Below are positions 16,462-23,026 of a stretch of DNA of 38,250 nucleotides, piece after piece; the first letter of the stretch is position 1; the number at the start of each line of letters is the position of its first letter. Below the pieces are notes generated by a model. It was not told the origin of the DNA, did not search any database, and saw only the letters and a list, made by a program, of their open reading frames with translations. The stretch comes from Acidobacteriota bacterium (GTDB lineage: Bacteria; Acidobacteriota; Thermoanaerobaculia; Multivoradales; Multivoraceae). Location: NCBI GenBank assembly GCA_026708285.1, contig JAPOVF010000311.1, positions 1 to 38,250 on the forward strand, read 5' to 3'. A program made the translations under genes and the position numbers.

Positions 16462-18647
16462 TGGGCCCGCTGCAAAGCTGCTTCGGTGAGGATTCGCAAC
16501 TGGTCGACGCCGCTGGCGCCCGCGGCCAGGTCGATGAGGATCGTCGTTCCGCCGGCGAGGATCTCCCAGCCGCCGGCGTCCGTCTCGTCGCCCAGGGTGC
16601 CGCGATCGGCCGGGGCGCCGAAGTCGGGGTTGGCGAAGGCGAGGTAGTCGCTGGCGGCGAGGCTCTCCGCACTCGCGGCGACACCGAGGATGGGATCGTC
16701 GAACACGATCTCGACGCCGGTGAGATCGGACGCGGCGGTAGGGGCGAAATGCAGCAGGTAACTGTGGACGACGGTGCCCGCGGGTACGGTCGCGCCGGGC
16801 GGCGGGTTGCCGCCGTCGTAGGCGGCGGGGGCGCCGCCGCTTTCGACAACGAGGTCCTCGCCGAGGGTGGCGAACTGGCGCTCGACGACGAGTTCGGGAC
16901 GATCTGCTGAGGTCCGACGAGCGGCCGACAGGTCGCCGGGAACGGTCTCGTCGCCGACGTCGCCGAGAAGGTCGACGCCGCCGGCGGCGGCGATGCGCGT
17001 GTCGTAGTCGGCGCCCTCGCGGCTGGCCGCCGAGTCCACCTCGTACCAGGTCGTGATCTCGTCCAGCAGCGAGGTGAAGACCTCCTGGATCTCCGGCGGC
17101 CTCGAGTCGACATCGGCGCTGGTAGCGACCGGCGTCTGTTCGCGCGGGTCTTCGAGCAGGTCGAAGAGTTCCCACTCCCGGCCGCTGGTCACCGAGATCA
17201 GCTTGTAGCGGTCGTCGAGGATGGAACGCCCGCCGCCTACCCTCATCAGGCCCCGGCCACCGCGGCCCCGGCCGGCGCTGTCGCAGTCCTCGGGCTCGCC
17301 GGCGGCGCGTTCAGGAACGGGGTCGTCGCAGTCGTCGAAACGGAGGCGGCCCAGGCGCGGCGCCGAGCGATCGCCGAAGAGGACTTCGGACATCGACTCG
17401 CCGTCGAGCGGCCGCGAGTCGGGCAGGTCGACGTCCCAGATGTCGAGGAGCGTCGGCAGGTAGTCGCTGGTGATCATCGGGGTGGACGTCTCCCCGGGAG
17501 CGATCCGTCCCGGCCACTCGACGATGCCCGGTACCCGGACCCCGCCCTCCCAGATGGAGCCCTTGAATCCGCGCAGGCCGGCCTTGGCCTCGTCGCGGTC
17601 GTCGAGCCTCACGGACCCCGAAAGACCGTTGTCGGAGGTGAAGGCCACCAGCGTGTCGTCTTCGATGCCGAGCGTTCGCAAGTGGGCGCGCAGACGGCCG
17701 ATCTCCCTGTCCATCGCCGTGATGCCGGAGTAGTAGGCCTTCTCGTAGTCGTTCATTTCCGCCTGCTCTTCGGAGGAGTAGAACTCGTCGAGAGTCGCCT
17801 GGTCGAGGCGATGGGGGCTGTGCGGCGGATGGAACCAGACGACGGCAAAGAAGGGGCGGTCGGCCGCAACGGCATCGTCGATGAACCGCGTCGTTTCCCG
17901 GACCAGGATCGCGGAGGCGTCGCCGGCGAGCGTGGGGGAGTCGATGTCGATGTGCTGCTCGTGGCCGGTCCAGTAGTGCGCCCCGATGTGGTTGCCTTCG
18001 CTCGGGAGGGGGCCCGCGGGGTCGATGCGCATTGGCTCGAAGGTCGGCAGCGCCTGCGGGGACGCCCAGGCGCGCTCGTAGCCGTGGTGCCAAGGCGCGG
18101 AGTAGAAGTCGCCTCCGCTCCGGCCGAAGCAACGGCCGCCGCAACGCGCGAGGTCGTCCGCGTCGGGTTCGGGTGTCCGGTTCAGGTTGCCGAGGTGCCA
18201 CTTGCCGAAGTGTCCGGTCATGTAGCCCTGCGTCTGGGCCAGTTCGGCGATCGTCAGTTCCAGGTTGCGGAGACCGTCGTTGTAGGCCATGTCGACGTGG
18301 TTGCGGCGCGGAGAGCGGCCGGTGACGAAGGACGACCGGGTCGGACTGCAGTTCGAACCGTGCGAGTACATGCGGTGAAACTGGAGGCCGGCCGCCGCCA
18401 TCTCGCGCAGCTCGGGCGTCTTGACCTCGCTGTGGCCGGGAAAGACGTCGCCGGGGGCGAGTTGCTGGGGGTACTCGACGTCGCCCCAGCCCTGGTCGTC
18501 GCTCATCATCAGGATGATGTTCGGCCGCGATGGAATCGACGACGATCCGGCCTCCTCGCCCGAGGGAGCGGCGCAACCGCAGGCCGCGAGGCCGAGGACG
18601 AGCGCGCCCGGCCGTTGGGATAGGGAGCGTGCGACGTTCCTGATCAT
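16458..18647 (-). CDS. Lipoprotein sulfatase with formylglycine motif
   Basis: A 729-residue type I sulfatase, hydrolysing a sulfate ester. The N-terminus has a signal peptide with lipobox LAAC (Cys23), so it is probably membrane-anchored in the periplasm. Metal and active-site marks are NIILMMSDDQGWGD, the CSPTR motif with Cys100 expected to become formylglycine, GHFGKWHLGN, and FTSDNGLSGS. An oxygen-independent or FGE-type maturase is needed and is not in the window. After the catalytic and C-terminal sulfatase domains, about 180 residues beyond VDSAASREGADYD form an extra beta-like domain that I do not recognise. ATG 18647 has GAGGAGGT upstream. The stop overlaps the GTG of the next gene, and 34 bases separate it from the PQQ gene before. 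Setting suggests a sulfated substrate that is also oxidised (inference). Confidence 0.93.
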   Translation of the reverse strand: MIRNVARSLSQRPGALVLGLAACGCAAPSGEEAGSSSIPSRPNIILMMSDDQGWGDVEYPQQLAPGDVFPGHSEVKTPELREMAAAGLQFHRMYSHGSNCSPTRSSFVTGRSPRRNHVDMAYNDGLRNLELTIAELAQTQGYMTGHFGKWHLGNLNRTPEPDADDLARCGGRCFGRSGGDFYSAPWHHGYERAWASPQALPTFEPMRIDPAGPLPSEGNHIGAHYWTGHEQHIDIDSPTLAGDASAILVRETTRFIDDAVAADRPFFAVVWFHPPHSPHRLDQATLDEFYSSEEQAEMNDYEKAYYSGITAMDREIGRLRAHLRTLGIEDDTLVAFTSDNGLSGSVRLDDRDEAKAGLRGFKGSIWEGGVRVPGIVEWPGRIAPGETSTPMITSDYLPTLLDIWDVDLPDSRPLDGESMSEVLFGDRSAPRLGRLRFDDCDDPVPERAAGEPEDCDSAGRGRGGRGLMRVGGGRSILDDRYKLISVTSGREWELFDLLEDPREQTPVATSADVDSRPPEIQEVFTSLLDEITTWYEVDSAASREGADYDTRIAAAGGVDLLGDVGDETVPGDLSAARRTSADRPELVVERQFATLGEDLVVESGGAPAAYDGGNPPPGATVPAGTVVHSYLLHFAPTAASDLTGVEIVFDDPILGVAASAESLAASDYLAFANPDFGAPADRGTLGDETDAGGWEILAGGTTILIDLAAGASGVDQLRILTEAALQRAQ

Positions 18648-18681
18648 CTCGTGGACCTCCTCATCCCGCCGAGCGTGGTCG

Positions 18682-20676
18682 TCAGTCCTCCCGCGGCAGC
18701 GCGAAAGCCACCAGTTCCGCTGTCGCCGCCTGGACGTTCGCGTTTCTGCCCACGGCCCTGCCGCCCGGCCTGCCGCCTGCCGGCACCACGATGTACTGGC
18801 GGCCCTCGTGCCGGTAGGTGATCGGCACGCCGTGCAGCGCCGTGTCGGTCTCGACCTGCGCCAGCACCTTGCCGGTGGCCTTGTCGTAGGCGGTGAGGTA
18901 GCTGGCGGTCGCCGTCGGCGCGTCCCAGCTCTCCCGCTTGGGCGAGTGGGTGATCAGGAGCGTCCGGGTGACGAGAAGCCCGCCTTCGCGGGTTCCGCTT
19001 GAAGGGCGGCTGCCCAGAGGGCCGAGGTCGAGATGGCTGATCGCGGGGTGATCCGTTGGGCCTTCTCCCAGCGGCACCTGCCAGGCGTGCTCGCCGGTCT
19101 TCAGATCGATCGCCGTGATGCGCCGGTAGGGTGGTTTCGTCAGGGGCAACCCCTGGGGGATCTTGAGTCCTCCCGCTCCTCCCGTCGACTTCTTCACGTA
19201 GCGGAACTCGCTGCGGGCGGGGTCCGGCTTCGCCAGTCCCCAGGCGCCGAGCTGGGTGGTCGACTGGACGTAGACGATCCCGGTCAGGGGATCGAACGAG
19301 GCGCCGGGATGATTGGCCCCGCCGCCTGGGCCGGGCGAGACGATCGTGCCGAGCTTGCCTCCTTCGCCGGCGACGATGGAGGGCGTGAAGATCGGTCCGG
19401 TGACAAACGACTCGAGGACCTCGAGCGCCTCCCGGCGCAGCTCCGGCGTGAAGTCGACCAGATCGTCGACGGTCAGGCCCTGAAGATCGAATGCTGGCGG
19501 TTTGGTCGGAAACGGCTGGGTCGGCGAGAGTCGCTCGCCGGGCACCGTGGACGGGGGAACCGGCCGCTCCTCGATCGGCCACAGCGGCTCGCCGGTGATC
19601 CGATCGAAGACGTAGATGAAGGCGGTCTTCGACGCCATGGCCACGGCCTTGCGCAGCCGGCCTTCGACGACCACGTCGACCAGGTTCGGGGCCGAGGCGT
19701 TGTCGTAGTCCCAGATGCCGTGATGCACGGTCTGGAAGTGCCAGATGCGCTCGCCCGTCTCCGCGTCGGCGCAAACCAGGCTTTCGCCGAACACGTTGTC
19801 GCCGTGGCGGTCGCCGCCGTAGTAGTCGCTCGACGGTGTCGACGTAGCGAAGTAGACGTAGCCGAGCTCCTCGTCGGCGGCGAGCGGCGCCCACACGTTC
19901 GTGTTGCCCATCCACTTCCAGGAGTCGTTCTCCCAGGTCTCGGTGAAGTCGTCGCCTTCCTGCGGGATCGTGTGGAAGCGCCACTTCTGCTTGCCGGTGC
20001 GCACGTCGTAGGCGCGCACGTGGCCCGGCGGGATGCCCGTCTTCTTCGACGGCACGTCGAAGATCCGCGAGCCGACGATGTACGTGTCGCCGACGACGAT
20101 CCCGGGCGAGCCGGCGCTGATGTCGCGCAGCCGGATCCCGGGGCGTCCGAGGTCGTCGAGCGCCATGTGGACGAAGCCCTCCTCGCCGAAGTCGGGATCG
20201 GGTTGCCCGGTCGCAAGGTCGATCGAGATCAGCAGCTTTCCGGAGGTGGCGAACAGGATGCGCTCCTCCTCGCCGTCGGTCCAGTACTCGATTCCCCGGG
20301 GACCCGAGTACGCGGCCCTGGGCGCCTTGTACGCTTCGGAGTCGAACACCCAGAGCTCTTCGCCGGTGGCCGCATCGAGCGCCGCGAGCTGCCACAGCGT
20401 GGTCATCATGTAGACCCGGCCGCCGATCATGAGCGCCGAGCCCGAGAAGGCGCCCGGCACCTCCCGCACGCGGTGGTCGGCGGACTTCCAGCGCCAGGCC
20501 ACCTCGAGCCGGGCGAAGTTCTCGCCGTCGATGTCCGCTAGCGGCGAGTAGCGGCTGAAGGCGTGGTCGCGGCCGTGATGCTGCCACTCGACGTCGGGAG
20601 CGCCGGACTCGGCGAAGGCGGCGGGGGCTGACAATGCGGCCGCCACTGCCGCCAGTGCCGCGTATCCAGCCCTCAT
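18682..20676 (-). CDS. Secreted PQQ-dependent dehydrogenase
   Basis: A 664-residue quinoprotein. The start is ATG 20676, which overlaps the DUF6152 stop (ATGA) and opens a signal peptide (MRAGYAALAAVAAALSAPAAFA); the track's 20967 start is upstream read-through. The propeller begins HHGRDHAFSRYSPLADID. IWDYDNASAPNLVDV and MASKTAFIYVFDR keep the catalytic Asp and PQQ-contact Lys 27 residues apart. It is closer to the PQQ half of the fusion gene at 13405 (shared HHGIWD, GEGPTDHPAI, HLDLGPLGSRPSSG) than to the enzyme at 7338, so the two flanking the sulfatase look like tandem duplicates. Unlike the fusion it stops at VAFALPRED, just where the extra domain starts in the paralogue. Substrate is unknown; there is no cytochrome domain. 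Confidence 0.93.
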   Translation of the reverse strand: MRAGYAALAAVAAALSAPAAFAESGAPDVEWQHHGRDHAFSRYSPLADIDGENFARLEVAWRWKSADHRVREVPGAFSGSALMIGGRVYMMTTLWQLAALDAATGEELWVFDSEAYKAPRAAYSGPRGIEYWTDGEEERILFATSGKLLISIDLATGQPDPDFGEEGFVHMALDDLGRPGIRLRDISAGSPGIVVGDTYIVGSRIFDVPSKKTGIPPGHVRAYDVRTGKQKWRFHTIPQEGDDFTETWENDSWKWMGNTNVWAPLAADEELGYVYFATSTPSSDYYGGDRHGDNVFGESLVCADAETGERIWHFQTVHHGIWDYDNASAPNLVDVVVEGRLRKAVAMASKTAFIYVFDRITGEPLWPIEERPVPPSTVPGERLSPTQPFPTKPPAFDLQGLTVDDLVDFTPELRREALEVLESFVTGPIFTPSIVAGEGGKLGTIVSPGPGGGANHPGASFDPLTGIVYVQSTTQLGAWGLAKPDPARSEFRYVKKSTGGAGGLKIPQGLPLTKPPYRRITAIDLKTGEHAWQVPLGEGPTDHPAISHLDLGPLGSRPSSGTREGGLLVTRTLLITHSPKRESWDAPTATASYLTAYDKATGKVLAQVETDTALHGVPITYRHEGRQYIVVPAGGRPGGRAVGRNANVQAATAELVAFALPRED

Positions 20677-21131
20677 CGGTTCGGTGGCTCCGACGGGTCG
20701 GCCGAATCTCTCGGCGCGCCGGTGCCGGAAGAGCCCAGGAACAGTCTCTCCCCGTTGGTATAGGTCACGGTGCGTCCCGCGCACTTGTTCGAGCGGTCCT
20801 TGGCCTGGAAGCCATCGACGACGATCTCGGTTCCCGGCAGCAGCGAATTCTTGGTGAAGCCCCGGCGAAACAGGCTCGGGGGACTGCCGCTCTCGACCAT
20901 CCAGATCTCGGTCGAGCCATCTTCCTTCACGACCTCCATGTGGATCCACGCATGCGGATTGATCCACTCCATCCGGGTCACCTTGCCGGTGAGCTTGACC
21001 GGGCGGTCGGCATCGAACTCGGCGGCGAAGGCGTGGTGCGCCATTGCCGGTGCGGCGCCCACGGCGAGAGTGAAAGCGACTGCGGCCATGAGGACCTTGG
21101 TGGGCACGATGCTGGTCTCCTTCCCGGTCAT
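20673..21131 (-). CDS. DUF6152 family exported protein
   Basis: A 152-residue protein with an N-terminal signal (VLMAAVAFTLAVGAAPAMA) followed by the family opening HHAFAAEFDADRPVKLTG and MEWINPHAWIHMEV. These match the DUF6152 pattern (HH, then a short beta domain with NPHaw). Mature length is about 120 residues, probably a small beta barrel or OB-like fold in the periplasm. The start ATG 21131 overlaps the previous stop, and its own stop overlaps the PQQ gene start, which argues for co-translation. Acidobacterial genomes often place this family beside PQQ enzymes and the 'PDLxGxW' proteins (from memory, not searched). The paired His after cleavage could bind a metal. Function is unknown. 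Confidence 0.85.
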   Translation of the reverse strand: MTGKETSIVPTKVLMAAVAFTLAVGAAPAMAHHAFAAEFDADRPVKLTGKVTRMEWINPHAWIHMEVVKEDGSTEIWMVESGSPPSLFRRGFTKNSLLPGTEIVVDGFQAKDRSNKCAGRTVTYTNGERLFLGSSGTGAPRDSADPSEPPNR

Positions 21132-21973
21132 TCGGGATCTCCGCCCTTCCAGACGCCCTTGCTCAGGTGGCGGTACATCAGCTCCTCCGCGAACACGACG
21201 CACTTGAAGTCGAGTAGCTGCATGTTCTCCTCGATGCGTCGATAGAGCGGAAAGCTCACCTTCCACGGGCGGGTGTAGGTCTTCGGGTCGGTGATCGTCG
21301 CCTCGTAGTGGAGATGGTCCGGCCCGGTCGCCGTGTAGCGCTCGAGGACGTGGATCTCCTCGCTGTGGTGATTGCCGGAGCTGTCGAGCCAGGTGTCGGG
21401 TACCTGGGCAGAGACATCGATCACGAGGGTCTCTCCCTCCCAGTGCCCGCGGGAGTGCCCCATCCAGTTGTCGCCGGGACTCTCGAAGTCGGGTCGGTTC
21501 ATGTAGACGATCCGGCTGGCGCTGGCGAACTCGTAGGCGAAGATGACGTTCTCGGGGGTCTGGATGATCTGGAACGGGAAGGGCATGTAGTTGGCGCGGG
21601 GGATGCCGGGCATGAAGCACTTGATCGCCGGGTCCAGCTCCCACCATCGCGCGAGGTTCTCCTGCTGCTTCGCCCTCGCTGCCGGGGTGTAGGGGATCTC
21701 GCCGCCTTCGACGATGCCCAGGCCCCCCGGCACGGCGCCGAGCGCACCGAGTTCGACGATCGGGCCGCTGCGGGCGGCGTGGGCCTCGATGTCCCAGTGC
21801 GCCGTCGTCAGGGCCTGCCAGATGCCGTTCAGATCCGGCTCGCCATCACTGGTGCGCGCGGCACGGTAGTCCTGTGCCTGGACCGGCGTCGCGGCCGTCA
21901 CTGCAACGGCGGCAGCGACCGCGGCGGAAAGCCCTGCGCGCCGCATTCGGATTCGCACGTTTCCGCCTCTCAT
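21128..21973 (-). CDS. Secreted 'PDLxGxW...GHWEGETLVI' family protein, copy 2
   Basis: A 281-residue exported protein (signal MRRAGLSAAVAAAVAVTAATPVQA). It shares the core of the family in the gene at 21970 and in the C-terminal domain of the 13405 fusion: DGEPDLNGIWQA, a Cys near CFMPGIPRANYMPF, QTPENVIFAYEFASASRIVYM, GHWEGETLVIDV, HVLERYTATGPDHLHYEATITDP and TRPWKVSFPLYR. Instead of the ACHEGNY ending it finishes DFKCVVFAEELMYRHLSKG, so the last motif has diverged. The start at 21973 overlaps the previous stop (ATGA); a start eight or nine codons later is also possible. No enzyme activity is known or visible. The regular beta-strand pattern suggests a ligand-binding beta fold (inference). 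Confidence 0.85.
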   Translation of the reverse strand: MRGGNVRIRMRRAGLSAAVAAAVAVTAATPVQAQDYRAARTSDGEPDLNGIWQALTTAHWDIEAHAARSGPIVELGALGAVPGGLGIVEGGEIPYTPAARAKQQENLARWWELDPAIKCFMPGIPRANYMPFPFQIIQTPENVIFAYEFASASRIVYMNRPDFESPGDNWMGHSRGHWEGETLVIDVSAQVPDTWLDSSGNHHSEEIHVLERYTATGPDHLHYEATITDPKTYTRPWKVSFPLYRRIEENMQLLDFKCVVFAEELMYRHLSKGVWKGGDPE

Positions 21974-22839
21974 TCGGGGTCCGCCGCGGCCTCCTGCTCG
22001 CTGACGCGAGCGCCGCGCAAGATGTTCGCCATGTTGTAGTTGCCCTCGTGGCAGGCGAACTCGAAGAGCGGCTCGTTGCGCTTGCCCATCGGCATCCTCA
22101 CCGTCCATGGCCTGACCCAGATCGGTGGATCGTCGATCGTCACCTCGTAGAGCATCACCTCGGGGCCGACCCGGGTGAAGCGCTCGGTCACCACCAGCTC
22201 TTCCGAGTTGAGGGAGTGGAACCAGGTCTGCGGGGTCCCTCGCTGGTGGGTGCCGGCGTACCCCTTGGGCAGGTAGTTCGCCGTCTCGACCACCAGGGAG
22301 TCGCTTTCCCAGCGGCCGCGCGAGTCTCCGAGCCATAGCCCGATCCGGCGATCGGGGTGGGGCGAACCGTCGAGAGGGATGACGCGGGCCTCGTGATACC
22401 ACTCCATGACGATGACCACATGGTCCCTGTTCTGGACGAACTTGTAGTACTGGTTGAAGTTCGCCCGCACGGGCACGCCCAGGGTCACGCAGCGTTCGCC
22501 CAGGGAGCGGTCCTTCCAGGTGTCGGCCGGATGCTCCTCCAGGTACTGCTGGAGGGCGTCCCAGTCCTTCTGCGCCTGCTCGGTCAGAGCCGGAATCCCG
22601 CCTTCGGGCGGGTCGATGACGAGGTGGGACAGTCTGGCGCCGCCGCGGGTGCCGCCGATCTCCACCCACACTCCCCGCAGATCGGGGTGGCCGTCCACGG
22701 TACGGGGTACGGTCCAGCCCGCTGGCGTCTCGGGCACCTCCACGGGCCCGCGAGCCCTTCGCTGAGCCGCAGCGAGGCCAGGCAGCAGCAGTACCAACAC
22801 GATTCCGGCCGCCAGGCGTCGCGATGACGATCTGCGCAT
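21970..22839 (-). CDS. Secreted 'PDLxGxW...GRWESDSLVV...ACHEGNY' family protein, copy 1
   Basis: A 289-residue exported protein and the first gene of the six-gene operon. ATG 22839 is chosen over 22887 because AGGAGG sits just upstream and the signal peptide (MRRSSSRRLAAGIVLVLLLPGLAAA) then starts cleanly. Family marks are DGHPDLRGVWVE, ERCVTLGVPVRANFNQYYKF, DHVVIVMEWYHEARVIPL, GRWESDSLVVETANY, VTERFTRVGPEVMLYEVTIDDP and FEFACHEGNYNMANILRGAR. All of these recur in the C-terminal domain of the PQQ fusion at 13405. The conserved Cys of ERC and of ACHEG could form a disulfide or bind metal. Function is unknown. A 24-bp repeat lies 88 bases upstream in what should be the promoter region. Confidence 0.87.
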   Translation of the reverse strand: MRRSSSRRLAAGIVLVLLLPGLAAAQRRARGPVEVPETPAGWTVPRTVDGHPDLRGVWVEIGGTRGGARLSHLVIDPPEGGIPALTEQAQKDWDALQQYLEEHPADTWKDRSLGERCVTLGVPVRANFNQYYKFVQNRDHVVIVMEWYHEARVIPLDGSPHPDRRIGLWLGDSRGRWESDSLVVETANYLPKGYAGTHQRGTPQTWFHSLNSEELVVTERFTRVGPEVMLYEVTIDDPPIWVRPWTVRMPMGKRNEPLFEFACHEGNYNMANILRGARVSEQEAAADPE

Positions 22840-22879
22840 CGAGCAGCCTCCTGCGGGTTCTCGGCCGGCACCCCGTCCG

Positions 22880-22938
22880 GGGCGCACTCGAAGAACGGCA
22901 GTCCGGTTTTCGCGGCGCTGCGCCCTGGGAGTGCGCCC
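22880..22938. repeat. Inverted repeat GGGCGCACTC / GAGTGCGCCC upstream of the operon
   Basis: Ten-base perfect arms at 22880-22889 and 22929-22938 with a 39-base spacer, 41 bases upstream of the first operon gene. The right arm is inside the 24-bp direct repeat. The spacer also contains a small GGCGC-T-GCGCC stem. It could be a long-spaced operator or part of a mobile palindrome. The rest of 22840-23026 shows no gene. Confidence 0.4.
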
Positions 22939-22950
22939 TTGGTGCAGCCG
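22927..22950. repeat. 24-bp direct repeat, copy A
   Basis: The sequence starting GGGAGTGCGCCCTTGG is repeated exactly at 25386-25409. This copy lies 77 bases past the stop of the SLC13-type permease gene, so the two copies bracket that gene completely. Confidence 0.8.
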
Positions 22951-23026
22951 GCCAGCTATTGGATGGCAGTGGGTCCGTTTCTGAGACTAGTGGACCTGCC
23001 GGCTTCGGTCAAACGCCGTTTGGTCT

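Noticed and set aside
16462-17175. First 238 residues of the 1256-aa ORF on the minus strand
   Set aside because: Arg-rich alternate frame of the sulfatase. The signal peptide begins right at GTG 16461.
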